Source: an uncultured Lachnospiraceae bacterium (GTDB taxonomy: Bacteria > Bacillota > Clostridia > Lachnospirales > Lachnospiraceae). From it: a stretch of DNA of 63,198 nt. The notes under the pieces are model-generated. The model was given only the letters and a program-made list of their open reading frames with translations. It made no database searches and was not told the DNA's origin. Made by a program: the position numbers and the translations under genes. This document shows positions 44,736-53,897 of this stretch, one piece after another (within the stretch, counting starts at the first letter, position 1; each line of letters starts with the position of its first letter). Location: contig CANSUS010000015.1 in the NCBI GenBank assembly GCA_947650155.1, positions 1-63,198 of the forward strand, given 5' to 3'.

Positions 44736-46019
44736 ATGAAAGAAAGAACATTAAAAAAATATATTATTTTGTGGTTAAGCCAGAGCGTATCAGGGCTTGG
44801 AAGTTCCATGACCGGGTTTGCGCTTGTCTTGTGGGCGTATGGACAGAGCCATTCCGCAATGTCCGTTTCGCTGATGTCCTTTTGCAATTATGTGCCGTAT
44901 GTCTTTTTAAGCCTGTTTGTCGGTGGTTTTATAGACAGGCATAAGAAGAAAACAATCATGCTGGTTTCGGACAGCATTGCGGCGGCTGGTTCACTGGCAG
45001 TATTGGCATTACTGCTTGCGGGATGTCTGGCAGTCTGGAATATTTATGCCATAAATGCAGTGATCGGTGTCACGAATGCCTTCCAGCAACCTGCATCCGC
45101 AGTGGCAACGGGAAGGCTTGTGCCAAAGGAGAAGATTTCAAATGTCAGCGGGATGAATTCTTTTTCCAATAATCTTATCGTGGTATTCAGCCCCATGCTG
45201 GCGGCTTTCCTGCTGGCGGCAGGCGGGCTTCCGCTTATCCTGCTGATAGATCTGGCGAGTTTTGCCATTGCATTTTGCGTATTGCTGTTCTATATTACAA
45301 TTCCGGAACAGATGCAGGACAAAGCATACAGTTCACCCTTTGCCGGGATAGCGCAGGGGTTTGACTTTCTGAAAAAAGAAAAGGGCATTTTTTACATGAT
45401 GCTGACAATGGCGCTGATTAATTTCTGTTCAAGGCTGACCTATGAGAATATTTTATCGCCAATGATCCTGGCAAGAAGTTCCGGGGACAGCGCTGCGCTT
45501 GGAATTGTTAATGCCTGCATGGGGGCAGGCGGGATTGCCGGGGGAATCCTTGTTTCCGTGAAAAAAGAGAGCCGTCATAAGACAGCGGCTATTTATATTT
45601 CGGCGGCACTGTCTTTTCTGTTTGGGGACTTGATGATGGCAGTTGGGAAAAATGCATTCTGGTGGTCGGCTGCTGCGGTCGCTGCCAGCCTGCCGATTCC
45701 ATTTATAATGGCAAACCAGAATGCGATACTGTACCAGAAGATTCCTCCTGTTATGCAGGGGAGGGTGTTTGCCGTTAGAAATGCCATCCAGTACAGCACG
45801 ATTCCGGCTGGCATTATCCTCGGAGGCTGGCTGGCAGATTATGTTTTTGAGCCTTTTATGGCTTCCGGAAACAGGCTGGCAGGGATGTTGGGAACAATCG
45901 TAGGGGACAGCGCAGGAAGCGGCATGGCTGTTATGTTTTTATGTACGGGAGTCTGTGGCTTTGCCATGAGTATTTTGTCTCTGCATAGCAAAAAAATTCA
46001 GAAATTAAATGACTGTTAA
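44736..46019 (+). CDS. MFS exporter, macrolide-efflux (Mef)-like
   Basis: The 427-residue protein has about 12 hydrophobic segments, the motif GGFIDRHKKKTIMLVSD between helices 2 and 3 (MFS motif A) and QPASAVATGRLVPKEKISNVSGMNSF, typical of the MefA/NreB-like drug efflux branch. It should use proton motive force to export small molecules; the substrate cannot be named. GC content is above that of its neighbours and it is flanked by small gene debris, suggesting gain by transfer. Expression is probably controlled by the leader region upstream. Confidence 0.82.
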   Translation: MKERTLKKYIILWLSQSVSGLGSSMTGFALVLWAYGQSHSAMSVSLMSFCNYVPYVFLSLFVGGFIDRHKKKTIMLVSDSIAAAGSLAVLALLLAGCLAVWNIYAINAVIGVTNAFQQPASAVATGRLVPKEKISNVSGMNSFSNNLIVVFSPMLAAFLLAAGGLPLILLIDLASFAIAFCVLLFYITIPEQMQDKAYSSPFAGIAQGFDFLKKEKGIFYMMLTMALINFCSRLTYENILSPMILARSSGDSAALGIVNACMGAGGIAGGILVSVKKESRHKTAAIYISAALSFLFGDLMMAVGKNAFWWSAAAVAASLPIPFIMANQNAILYQKIPPVMQGRVFAVRNAIQYSTIPAGIILGGWLADYVFEPFMASGNRLAGMLGTIVGDSAGSGMAVMFLCTGVCGFAMSILSLHSKKIQKLNDC

Positions 46020-46081
46020 TATTTTAGTATATGACGAAAATAGATTGCAGATCAGAATGTTTAGTTAATAATTATGTGATA

Positions 46082-46113
46082 GGCGGGAAAGCCACATTTG
46101 TGGCTTTCCCGCC
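46082..46113. terminator. Terminator-like hairpin after the MFS gene
   Basis: GGCGGGAAAGCCACA (46082-46096) and TGTGGCTTTCCCGCC (46099-46113) are perfectly complementary. A weak CATTTCGATTTT follows. Confidence 0.85.
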
Positions 46114-46209
46114 CATTTCGATTTTGAGAAAAGAACGACCTCAAACAAAGTCCTGTTTTCCTGCGTTTCAAATACCCTCCCCGGAAGCAGCGTTTGGCAT
46201 ATTGTATGC

Positions 46210-46317
46210 ATGACAACAGCTATGGCTGCAAAAACGGCAGAGACTTCCTATACAATAGATGATGCTATAGAAGTACTATTCGGAAAGCTTGATGAAGCGA
46301 TTGATGATATGAATTAG
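46210..46317 (+). pseudogene. Short coding remnant (35 codons) of unknown gene
   Basis: A 35-codon frame (MTTAMAAKTAETSYTIDDAI, ending LDEAIDDMN) lacks a ribosome binding site and looks like the C-terminal piece of a small helical protein, perhaps an antitoxin-type protein. The upstream part is missing. The rest of 46020-46451 holds only the hairpin at 46082 and the regulatory element at 46353. Confidence 0.35.
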
Positions 46318-46352
46318 GAATACATAATTTAATGGTGGATTTAAATTTTATA

Positions 46353-46428
46353 ACTTATACCAAAAGTAGATTCCAAAAAAGTCCACTTTTGGTATAAGTT
46401 TTTTATTTGAAATAGTGTAGAATTTTGT
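46353..46428 (+). promoter_or_regulatory. Shared T7SS/toxin upstream element, copy 1
   Basis: ACTTATACCAAAAGT (46353-46367) and ACTTTTGGTATAAGT (46385-46399) form a perfect 15-bp inverted repeat followed by a T run; AATAGTGTAGAAT begins 15 bases after the TATA of the right arm (46411). The block 46381-46428 matches 54011-54058 at 40 of 48 positions. TAGAAT may serve as a -10 box. It lies 24 bases before the DUF5344-like gene. Confidence 0.75.
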
Positions 46429-46451
46429 ATAAGAGAAAAAGGAGGATACGG

Positions 46452-46745
46452 ATGGAAAAAGAACTGAGTATTAATAAAAATGCTATAGGTAAAGCAATAG
46501 ACAGCCTGCGTGATACGGCAGGAGAAATTCAGGCAGAGGTAGAAAAGACAGGAGGTAGAAGCGGACTGGAAACACTGGAACGGTACAGAAAGGATTTTGA
46601 AAGGATGTCGGCGGTTATGGAAAGTTATCTTGCACTGCTTGATGAGGATTGTAAAAGACTGGAACAGACGGTAAATGTCCTTTTCAGGTTTGAAGCGGAT
46701 CTGTTGACGGAAAGTCTTGCAGAAAGGGGACCTGTAGGGCAGTAA
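46452..46745 (+). CDS. Small helical T7SS effector-partner protein (DUF5344/YwqI-like)
   Basis: The 97-residue all-helical protein contains INKNAIGKAIDSLRDTAGEI and GGRSGLETLERYRKDFERM. It is a clear paralogue of the protein at 62917, which shares the GGRS-LETLERYRKD-ERMSAVM core. Proteins of this size and position precede LXG toxins in type VIIb loci and act as WXG100-like partners or chaperones needed for export. AAAAAGGAGG precedes the ATG at 46452. The LXG gene follows 19 bases later. Confidence 0.75.
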   Translation: MEKELSINKNAIGKAIDSLRDTAGEIQAEVEKTGGRSGLETLERYRKDFERMSAVMESYLALLDEDCKRLEQTVNVLFRFEADLLTESLAERGPVGQ

Positions 46746-46764
46746 GGATAAGGAGTACAAAGAG

Positions 46765-48834
46765 ATGGGATATTATGTTATTATGGAGGAAGTTGAGGAT
46801 CTTGAGCGTGTGCTGGAAAGAAAGATGAGGGAATGGAGCGTTCAGACAGAACAATCCATACAGTCCCTTGGAAATCTTCTTGCCTGTCTGGAAGAAAAGG
46901 CAGCCGGAGCCGCGGCAGAGGCAGCCGGAAATTATATGCGGGAGGTTCATGGATGCCTTCTGGGACAGCTTGGACAGCTGGCGGTGGAAATGGCATACCG
47001 TTATTTACAGTACGCGGAAGGATATTATAAGATTGAGGCGGACACCTGTGCCGGGGAGATTGCCCAGGAAAGTCTGGAGGAGCAGATGCTAGTATTGGAG
47101 CAAGGGGAGATGTCTTTTTTAGAAGCGGCGGAAGAACTGGAGAGAACCCTCAGCAGTGTGGCAGGCATTCTGGATCTGCCGGCCCCTTCTACAGGGACAG
47201 TGGAGAGCGGATTTCAAGAGATGCGCGAAGAGGTACGGTGTCTGTGGGAAGAAACAGGAACCTATGAAGAGGAACGTCTGGCGAATGATTTTAAGGGCAT
47301 GGAAGAGACGATGGACAGTCTGGAAAGCCTGATTGCCAGGTGCAGCGGGAAAGGCGGCATCCGGCTTGACCAGTACCATGCAGGCGGGATACTGAAGTAC
47401 GGAGAAGTGACTGGCCTGTCAGAACTGGCACAAGAGAGACAGGGGTATTTTATGGAAGCCATACCGGCTATGGAAGAGCAGATGGCGGTCTGTCAGAACC
47501 GGATTCTGGCAGAAGACAGGGTGGAAACCGGAAAACAGCAGGTATATGCGGGTATAACAGCCATTACGTTTACCGCCATTTCGGCAGCGGTCATCATTGG
47601 AAGCGGATTCAGCGCTGTGCCGGCAGTGGCGGTATTTTCAGAAATAGTGCTCGGGTCTCTGACTACAGCTTCCACAATTTATCAGGTATCGGAAGTCTGC
47701 GAAGGATTCCAAAACATTGCGTTTGGGAGAGCAGGGAACATTACAAGTACGGCCGGAAATCCGGTCAGGGATCTGCTGCCGGAAGAGATGCACGAAATGT
47801 ATGAGTTTGTAGGGAAAGGCAGCACGTCTGCCGTCCAGGCATGGGCAGTAATAGACATCCTGAAAAGTGCAAAGGTACAGGCCGGCTGGAAAGGAGTAAC
47901 AGAGGAGGCGGGAAAGATGTGGCTTGCTGGAACCGGTGCGGGGATGATCGGAGAGGCGGCAAGAGAGAACGGCATACCTGGCAGCGGAGTGATTCTGATT
48001 GAGACAGCGGCAGCGGTCGGGATATATGGAACGCTGAGCGGAATCCGGCCGTTAGCGTCCGCTGTCAGCCGGAAGATACAAGGGTTAAAGAATAGCAGAA
48101 CAGCGGCAGAAAATTTGACCGGGACAGGCATAACAGCAGAGTACCGGAATTTTTTCAGGGAAGGAAAACCGGAAGAGAGAATCACAAAAGACCTGCTTGG
48201 GATCGGCCGGGTTGAGGAATATCAGGCAATGGCAGGGGCACAGGCACAGCTCAAAACACAGACAACAAGCAGGGTGGAGAGTGAAGAAATACCGGAGCTT
48301 TTGATGTCGCCAGAAGCATTGGAGCATTATCAGCAAGGGAACCGTGTAAGGACAGCTGCAGGAAAGGAATGGACGCCGGAAGAAATAGCATCATGGGAAA
48401 GGTATCAGGACTTTTTACGGAACGGAAGCAGGATAGAGCCGACGAGGGAAGAGTTAATAGGGCGGCAGAGGCTGATGGAGTATGAGGCTTTGAGCAGGGT
48501 GAATTATGAGGAGGTGCTTGTGCTTAGGAGAGGGGTGTCAGAAGCTGGCACAGATGCATATGTTGCACCTAATGGGGGTGGAGGAATAACATCAACAATT
48601 AAAGTAAATGGTCTGACAGTAAGCTTTGGACATGGTGGCAGGCATTTGGAAGGAACCAGTTTAAATGTAAATGCTGTAAATCAAGCTTTGGCGAATAAAG
48701 TTTCTACATTGAATTTAACAACAGGGCAGTTCCATAAAGGTCAGATTGTTGTTGATGGAGTTACCATAGAGTATACTTCATATGGTGTTTCAGATGGAAT
48801 TATAAACGTTGGTACTTATTATCCACTAGAGTAA
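46765..48834 (+). CDS. LXG-type polymorphic toxin, T7SSb substrate
   Basis: The 689-residue protein has an N-terminal helical LXG-like domain (about 1-250), a Gly/Ala-rich hydrophobic middle (about 265-310), a linker helix region, and a variable C-terminal domain from about residue 595 containing GLTVSFGHGGRHLEGTSL and DGVTIEYTSYGVSDG, ending VGTYYPL. The tip has lower GC and different codon use than the rest, as expected for exchangeable toxin tips. His and Arg of GHGGRHLEG are candidate catalytic residues, perhaps of a BECR-fold ribonuclease; this is a guess. It is flanked by the helical partner gene and a candidate immunity gene. Confidence 0.82.
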   Translation: MGYYVIMEEVEDLERVLERKMREWSVQTEQSIQSLGNLLACLEEKAAGAAAEAAGNYMREVHGCLLGQLGQLAVEMAYRYLQYAEGYYKIEADTCAGEIAQESLEEQMLVLEQGEMSFLEAAEELERTLSSVAGILDLPAPSTGTVESGFQEMREEVRCLWEETGTYEEERLANDFKGMEETMDSLESLIARCSGKGGIRLDQYHAGGILKYGEVTGLSELAQERQGYFMEAIPAMEEQMAVCQNRILAEDRVETGKQQVYAGITAITFTAISAAVIIGSGFSAVPAVAVFSEIVLGSLTTASTIYQVSEVCEGFQNIAFGRAGNITSTAGNPVRDLLPEEMHEMYEFVGKGSTSAVQAWAVIDILKSAKVQAGWKGVTEEAGKMWLAGTGAGMIGEAARENGIPGSGVILIETAAAVGIYGTLSGIRPLASAVSRKIQGLKNSRTAAENLTGTGITAEYRNFFREGKPEERITKDLLGIGRVEEYQAMAGAQAQLKTQTTSRVESEEIPELLMSPEALEHYQQGNRVRTAAGKEWTPEEIASWERYQDFLRNGSRIEPTREELIGRQRLMEYEALSRVNYEEVLVLRRGVSEAGTDAYVAPNGGGGITSTIKVNGLTVSFGHGGRHLEGTSLNVNAVNQALANKVSTLNLTTGQFHKGQIVVDGVTIEYTSYGVSDGIINVGTYYPLE

Positions 48835-48868
48835 AGTGCAAGTAATTAAGAGTTAGAAAGGATTGAAG

Positions 48869-49243
48869 ATGTATAGAGAGATAAATGAAAAAGAACAAAA
48901 ATGGATTGATAGTTTGATGAATGTTGAATTCTATGGTAGAGATATTTTACTTAAACAATTTTCAAAAGCAAGGATTATTAATAAGCAAGAATATGCTTTT
49001 ATTTCTATAAAATTTAAAATCGAAGGGGAAATAGAGCCTTATCCGTTTCAGGTTAGAGTACCTATAGAAATGCGGGCTTTTCAAAAGGCATCGGCACCAG
49101 TAGTTTTTTTATTGCATATTGTTGGCGGAGTTATAAATGAATTAGAAATTTTTACGGCGGATTCGACACAAATAGAAGCGGATAACATAGAATTAACAAG
49201 AGTTGAGTATGAAGTAAATCAAGAAGTTGCCATGAAAATGTGA
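48869..49243 (+). CDS. Candidate immunity protein, DUF6984-like
   Basis: The 124-residue protein starts YREINEKEQKWIDSLMNVEF and has FYGRDILLKQFSKARI and VRVPIEMRAF, in line with the DUF6984 family that often sits next to polymorphic toxins. It begins 34 bases after the toxin stop and has the same low GC as the toxin tip, as expected for a toxin-immunity pair exchanged as one unit. The ATG at 48869 has AAAGGA six bases upstream; a TTG at 48863 is too close. Confidence 0.65.
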   Translation: MYREINEKEQKWIDSLMNVEFYGRDILLKQFSKARIINKQEYAFISIKFKIEGEIEPYPFQVRVPIEMRAFQKASAPVVFLLHIVGGVINELEIFTADSTQIEADNIELTRVEYEVNQEVAMKM

Positions 49244-49265
49244 ATGTGATTTTATTGGGAGATAA

Positions 49266-49394
49266 AAGGAGAGACTGTACGAAAACTCGAATGATTTTAA
49301 AGGTATGGAAGAGACGATGGACAGTTTGGAAAGCCTGATTGACAGGTGCAGTGGAAAAGACGACATTCGGTTTGACCAGTACCATGCAGGCTGA
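49266..49394 (+). pseudogene. Fragment of a second LXG toxin
   Basis: The frame ERLYENSNDFKGMEETMDSL, then ESLIDRCSGK and DQYHAG, matches residues about 170-208 of the LXG protein upstream, then stops at TGA 49392. Neither the start nor the rest of a toxin is present. It is debris of a duplicated or displaced cassette. Confidence 0.85.
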
Positions 49395-49449
49395 GGGTGG
49401 TACAGAGGCTGATGGAATGGAAAATCAGTTGGTAATATAAAAGAATATA

Positions 49450-49629
49450 ATGATTTTTTTATCACCAATTGTACCAACTATTGAAGATGCAGAATAGATA
49501 GTAGTTGCTGCCAGAATTTTGATTTATTATCAACAAGAATTTGACTATTATCTGGAAGACGTGATTAATTTTTTCTCCGATAAAGATTTATTAACATTTT
49601 ATGAAAAAAAGGAGGCTGACAGAATATGA
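49450..49629 (+). pseudogene. Small interrupted gene upstream of the MBL gene
   Basis: The frame starts MIFLSPIVPTIEDAE, hits TAG at 49495, and continues with RILIYYQQEFDYYLEDVINF and DLLTFYEKKEADRI to a TGA that overlaps the next gene's ATG. With one base changed it would give a 59-residue acidic helical protein translationally coupled to the MBL gene. Family unknown. Confidence 0.5.
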
Positions 49630-50468
49630 ATGTAATTATAATTGGTTCCGGAGGCTGTGTCAGTACGCCAAGGGCGTGCTGCAGCTGTCGTGTCTGTACA
49701 GAAGCACGGCGGAAAGGATATCCGTATGCAAGAACGGGGTGCAGTCTGTTTATTGAAGATGTGAATATATTGATTGATACGCCGGAAGATATCAATGCTT
49801 CATTGAATAACTCCGGCATACAGGAAGTGGAACATATTTTATACAGCCATTGCGATCCCGATCACACAATGGGAATGCGTGTGATTGAACAATTGAAAAT
49901 GGACTGGCTTGCCAATTCGCTGGGAAAGAAACCGGAGAATCCGATAGAAATTGCTTCTTTACCTGCCATTCTCGAAGATATTAAAATGCAGGGGACAAAG
50001 TATGGTTCCGTCATGGAATATTATGAGGCAAGAGGTCTTGTATACACAAAAGAAATTCGTACTTTAAAAAAAGACAATATTTTAATTGAGCTGGTTCCGG
50101 CAGATGATCAGGAACATGTGGCAATATTCATCATTTCTTCTAACGACAAAAAGATAATTTATGCTCCGTGTGACGTAAAGCCCTTTCCAAAGTCAGAGAA
50201 ATTTCAAGGTGCAGACGTTTTAATTATTGGCAATACAATTGTAGGGGACATATTAAAAGATGGCTTTGTATTAGAGGAAGATAATCCACTGCGAAAAGAA
50301 CTGTTTACTTTAGATGAAATCGATACGATACGGAAACAGTATGAAATCAAAAAAGTGATTATTACGCATTTAGAAGAAGATTGGGGAAAATCATATGATG
50401 ATTACAGAGAATTGGAGAAAGAATTGAACTTCATATATTTTGCATATGACGGACTGAAAATAAATTAA
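49626..50468 (+). CDS. MBL-fold metallohydrolase (PhnP/PqqB-like)
   Basis: The 280-residue protein begins MNVIIIGSGGCVSTPRACCS, has a Cys-rich site (CCSCRVC) near the N-terminus and the metal motif SHCDPDHTMGM, a variant of HxHxDH, with later ligands in APCDVKPFP and THLEEDWG. This places it among PhnP/PqqB-like phosphodiesterase or hydrolase relatives. The substrate is unknown. It lies between the toxin debris and the XRE regulator and starts inside the end of a broken small frame. GGAGGCTGACAGAAT precedes the ATG. Confidence 0.82.
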   Translation: MNVIIIGSGGCVSTPRACCSCRVCTEARRKGYPYARTGCSLFIEDVNILIDTPEDINASLNNSGIQEVEHILYSHCDPDHTMGMRVIEQLKMDWLANSLGKKPENPIEIASLPAILEDIKMQGTKYGSVMEYYEARGLVYTKEIRTLKKDNILIELVPADDQEHVAIFIISSNDKKIIYAPCDVKPFPKSEKFQGADVLIIGNTIVGDILKDGFVLEEDNPLRKELFTLDEIDTIRKQYEIKKVIITHLEEDWGKSYDDYRELEKELNFIYFAYDGLKIN

Positions 50469-50610
50469 AACTATGCAAAAAATCTGATATGGAACAGCAG
50501 GCGAAATAAAAACCGTAAAATATAAGTAAAAAGACCTAAATAGGCACAGAAGTAATCCCTTAGAATCTGTAGATAGAATATAAAGTCTATACTACGGAGA
50601 AAATGGATCT

Positions 50611-51300
50611 ATGAGCGATTATAAGGATGTATATATGAGGCTTGCAGCATACAGAAAACGGATCGGGATGACACAGGAACAGGTGGCAGGAAAGATCGGT
50701 GTAAGTCAGGAACAGTATTCTTATCTGGAACATGGGACGACAAAGCTGACAGATCAGAATTTAGAGAGTCTGCTTGGGCTGGGCTGGAATATAGATTATA
50801 TCATTACAGGAATTGAATCTGACCAGAATCATAAGGAGACGGAAATCGAAAAAGCGTTAGGCAGCATTACAGAGGAGGAAGAAAAGGATTTTATTATGAA
50901 GCTCTGTTCAGAGATTATGATAGAGAAGGCGGAAAAGTACAGATTAGACAGTACGCCACAGGTGAAGGAAGCTATAAGATTGATGAAAAATATGGTAAGA
51001 TCCTGGAAAGATTTTTCCATGTGCCGCTGCCTGAGGGAAAAGCTTGCGCTATCCCAGATCGCTATGGCGGAAAAGACAGGGGTGGGGATCAAGAAATACA
51101 GGGAAATCGAAAAAGAGAGAAAGTACCCGGATGCAGAAATGCTGCTGACATTTTATAATATGTCAGGGTATCAGCCGATCTTATTTCTGAACTATTATGA
51201 CAGGAAGATGCTGTTTATCAGGCAGGTATGGGATCTGTTTGAAAAGAAGGAGAAAGACAGGATATTGGAATTTATCGATTGTGTTAAAACTGTGTTATAA
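50611..51300 (+). CDS. XRE-family regulator with two helix-turn-helix domains
   Basis: The 229-residue protein has an N-terminal Cro/CI-type HTH (YRKRIGMTQEQVAGKIGVS, then YSYLEHG) and a second HTH in the C-terminal half (LREKLALSQIAMAEKTGVG, then YREIEKERKYPD). Duplicated HTH units within one chain are uncommon and may let it span two half sites. No ligand domain is seen. An 11-bp iteron array lies 124 bases downstream, ahead of the LtaS-like gene, and the T7SS core begins further on, so either could be its target. Confidence 0.82.
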   Translation: MSDYKDVYMRLAAYRKRIGMTQEQVAGKIGVSQEQYSYLEHGTTKLTDQNLESLLGLGWNIDYIITGIESDQNHKETEIEKALGSITEEEEKDFIMKLCSEIMIEKAEKYRLDSTPQVKEAIRLMKNMVRSWKDFSMCRCLREKLALSQIAMAEKTGVGIKKYREIEKERKYPDAEMLLTFYNMSGYQPILFLNYYDRKMLFIRQVWDLFEKKEKDRILEFIDCVKTVL

Positions 51301-51423
51301 GAAACATAAGAATATTTTTGAAAGCGGTGAAGCATGCAGGTTTTGCCGTTTTTTATATCATGCATTTCATTGAATAAAGGGAACGCTCCGGGTTCAGGAA
51401 AAGGGATTGGCACCGAAAAGAAA

Positions 51424-51467
51424 AATGATGCAAGAATGATGCAAAAATGATACAAGAATGATGCATG
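51424..51467. repeat. Four 11-bp direct repeats
   Basis: AATGATGCAAG-type units start at 51424, 51435, 51446 and 51457, in exact 11-bp register, about one DNA turn. The first two and last two units differ by single bases. It could be a cooperative regulator binding array or a slippage product. Confidence 0.85.
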
Positions 51468-51587
51468 GGGAATGTAAAATAGCAGTATCAAATGAGGTTA
51501 TGGGAAATGGAAAAAGTAGAAGTTTATGATTAACCTTGATTTCATAAAAGGGGGTGCAGGTCAAAGCGTTTGCAGTGACTAGACATT

Positions 51588-53855
51588 ATGAATTTACAAA
51601 AGAAGAAAAGAAAAAAGAAATCCTCTGCAGCATGGGCTAAAGATTTTTTTCTGCAGAGTTCTATACGTCTGGCGGCTTTTTTGTCTCTTTCGTGTTTTTA
51701 CATGGAGATTATTTTCAAACTGTCAGTCGAAACATTGCATACCGGAAGTTCATTTGTATTTCTGGCTTTATTCGCTCTCTGTGTGGGGCTGGTTGTTTCA
51801 GGCGTTGTTTCGCTGCTGCCGGAAAAAGCAGTGCAGATTCTGATACCAGTTTATCTGGGATTTTTATTTCTTATTTTTATTGTGGAATTTCTGATATACA
51901 GACAGTTTAAGGTAGCATATGACTTAAATACCATATTGAATGCCGCAACGGATGCACTGGGCGGATTTAGCGCTGATATTGGGCGGCTGATCTTTTGTTT
52001 TGATGGAATCAGTCATATTATGCTTTTTTTGCTGCCGCTGATCTTGTGGTTTGTACTAAGGAAAAGGATAATAGGGCAGTTACCCGGGCAGCTGCCCCAA
52101 AAGGGCATTTGGCGGGGATGTACACGGCAGACAGTTTGTTTTTTGCTGACGCATTTGGCAGGGGGAGCTGCCTGTTATGGAGCAGCTTTGTTCCTTATTA
52201 TATGCTGCGGTCTGCATAAGGACATTTATACAAATCAATATAATTTTGAGTCGGCAGTCATGCAGTTTGGGCTGGGTGAAGGGTTGTGTCTGGATATTCG
52301 GAATCTGGTTTTAGCCAAAACATCCGCCCCTGTTTTTGAAAGCACGGAAGAAGAACTCGTACAGGGCATAGTCAATACAACTTTGGGAGATACCCTTGTA
52401 AGCAGCAGGGGGGAGATCATATCCGACGGCAAGACCGCCGTACAGACAAAGGAGGCTGCCGGCGCTCAGGAGATAGTCATACTTCAAGAGAGGGCTTCCT
52501 CCCAAGACACGAAAACTGTGCAGGAGGATGAGCCGGAAACACCGGCTGTATATGGTCAGAGTGTGGCTTCTGTTGATTTTGCTGCTCTTGCTGCCGAAGG
52601 TGGGGATTGTGCCGATATTGATGCTTATGTTTCTGGGCTCACGCCGTCAAGTCAAAATGCCTATACAGGTTCTTTTGCAGGGAAAAATTTGATTTTGATC
52701 TGTGCGGAAGCATTTTCGGGTTTTCTCATTGACCCGGAACTCACACCGGCACTTTACAGGCTTTCCACAAATGGAATTAATTTCAATGATTATTACCAGC
52801 AGTCAATTGCCGGAACAACCGGAGGCGAATACCAGCTTTTATTTGGTCTGATTCCGACTTCCGGCGGAAGCTCTATTAAGGAGATTACGCAGAACGGAAC
52901 GCATACCAATATAGGCGCGTTTTTAAACGATAAGGGATATTTCGGCATGGCTTTTCACAATAGCACTTACACTTATTATGACCGGCATGAGACGCATACA
53001 AAGCTGGGCTACAGTGAAGGATATATGGGAGTGGGAAATGGTCTTGAGGAGCTGCTCAGCCCTAAATGGCCGGCAAGCGATTTGGAAATGATGCAGGAAA
53101 CTCTGCCAATGTATATTGACAAACAGCCTTTTAGTGTTTATTACATGACGGTAAGCGGTCACAGTGTATACGATTTTGATAACAATGCCATGTCAAGGGA
53201 AAATAAAGATGCCGTAGACGCATGGTGCACGAAGAACAATCTTTCTTATACGGAGCCTGTACGTGCTTATATCGCGGCGAATCTCGAACTGGAAAAGGCA
53301 GTGGCTTATCTTGTGGAAACCCTTGAAGAAAAAGGGATTGCAGATGACACGGTCATCTGCATTGCGCCGGATCATTTTCCCTATGGGCTGGATTCGGATG
53401 CTTCTCTGGGAAATATGCCGTATTTATCTGAATTATATGGTTACCCGGTGAACACCTATGAGGAGAGAGACAGAAGCCGTGCTATTATCTGGTGTGGAGA
53501 ACTTGAAGATCATGAGCCGATTGTTGTTGATACGCCTGCCTCTTCCGTAGATATGCTTCCGACATTGTGCAATCTTTTTGGTGTGGAATGGGATTCCAGG
53601 CTTTATGTGGGAAGGGATGTGCTCTCAGATGCGCTCCCGCTTGTTTTCTTTGGAAATTATGACTGGAAGACTGACTTAGGATATTATAATTCTACCCGGA
53701 ATATTTTCACGCCGACAGATGAAAATGCTGTTATTCCGGAAGATTATGTAAAGCAGATATCCAGTATTGTGAGAAATAGAATGACATTTTCCAAGTCTGT
53801 ACTCAGCCATGATTATTATACGCATGTTTATGATGCGGAATCCGTGTCGGAATGA
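51588..53855 (+). CDS. LtaS-like membrane sulfatase/phosphoglycerol transferase
   Basis: The 755-residue protein has five transmembrane segments in the first 230 residues, an acidic/Thr-rich linker and an extracellular alkaline-phosphatase-fold domain: NLILICAEAFSGFLI, the nucleophile Thr in SIAGTTGGEYQLLFG, VSGHSVYDFDNN and IAPDHFPYG. It should transfer phosphoglycerol or a similar group to a surface polymer or glycolipid (lipoteichoic-acid-type or glycan decoration). The linker between membrane and enzyme is longer than in LtaS. A terminator follows at 53898. Confidence 0.86.
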   Translation: MNLQKKKRKKKSSAAWAKDFFLQSSIRLAAFLSLSCFYMEIIFKLSVETLHTGSSFVFLALFALCVGLVVSGVVSLLPEKAVQILIPVYLGFLFLIFIVEFLIYRQFKVAYDLNTILNAATDALGGFSADIGRLIFCFDGISHIMLFLLPLILWFVLRKRIIGQLPGQLPQKGIWRGCTRQTVCFLLTHLAGGAACYGAALFLIICCGLHKDIYTNQYNFESAVMQFGLGEGLCLDIRNLVLAKTSAPVFESTEEELVQGIVNTTLGDTLVSSRGEIISDGKTAVQTKEAAGAQEIVILQERASSQDTKTVQEDEPETPAVYGQSVASVDFAALAAEGGDCADIDAYVSGLTPSSQNAYTGSFAGKNLILICAEAFSGFLIDPELTPALYRLSTNGINFNDYYQQSIAGTTGGEYQLLFGLIPTSGGSSIKEITQNGTHTNIGAFLNDKGYFGMAFHNSTYTYYDRHETHTKLGYSEGYMGVGNGLEELLSPKWPASDLEMMQETLPMYIDKQPFSVYYMTVSGHSVYDFDNNAMSRENKDAVDAWCTKNNLSYTEPVRAYIAANLELEKAVAYLVETLEEKGIADDTVICIAPDHFPYGLDSDASLGNMPYLSELYGYPVNTYEERDRSRAIIWCGELEDHEPIVVDTPASSVDMLPTLCNLFGVEWDSRLYVGRDVLSDALPLVFFGNYDWKTDLGYYNSTRNIFTPTDENAVIPEDYVKQISSIVRNRMTFSKSVLSHDYYTHVYDAESVSE

Positions 53856-53897
53856 TGGAAAGTGAACTTTTTTACATGAGATAGAAAAAAATTTTTT

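Noticed and set aside
44736-46019. Naming the exporter mef(A) or another specific resistance gene
   Set aside because: Family resemblance is visible, but specific substrate or allele cannot be supported from sequence alone.
51424-51467. Iteron array as a replication origin
   Set aside because: No replication initiator gene or AT-rich unwinding region beside it; it lies between chromosomal-type genes.
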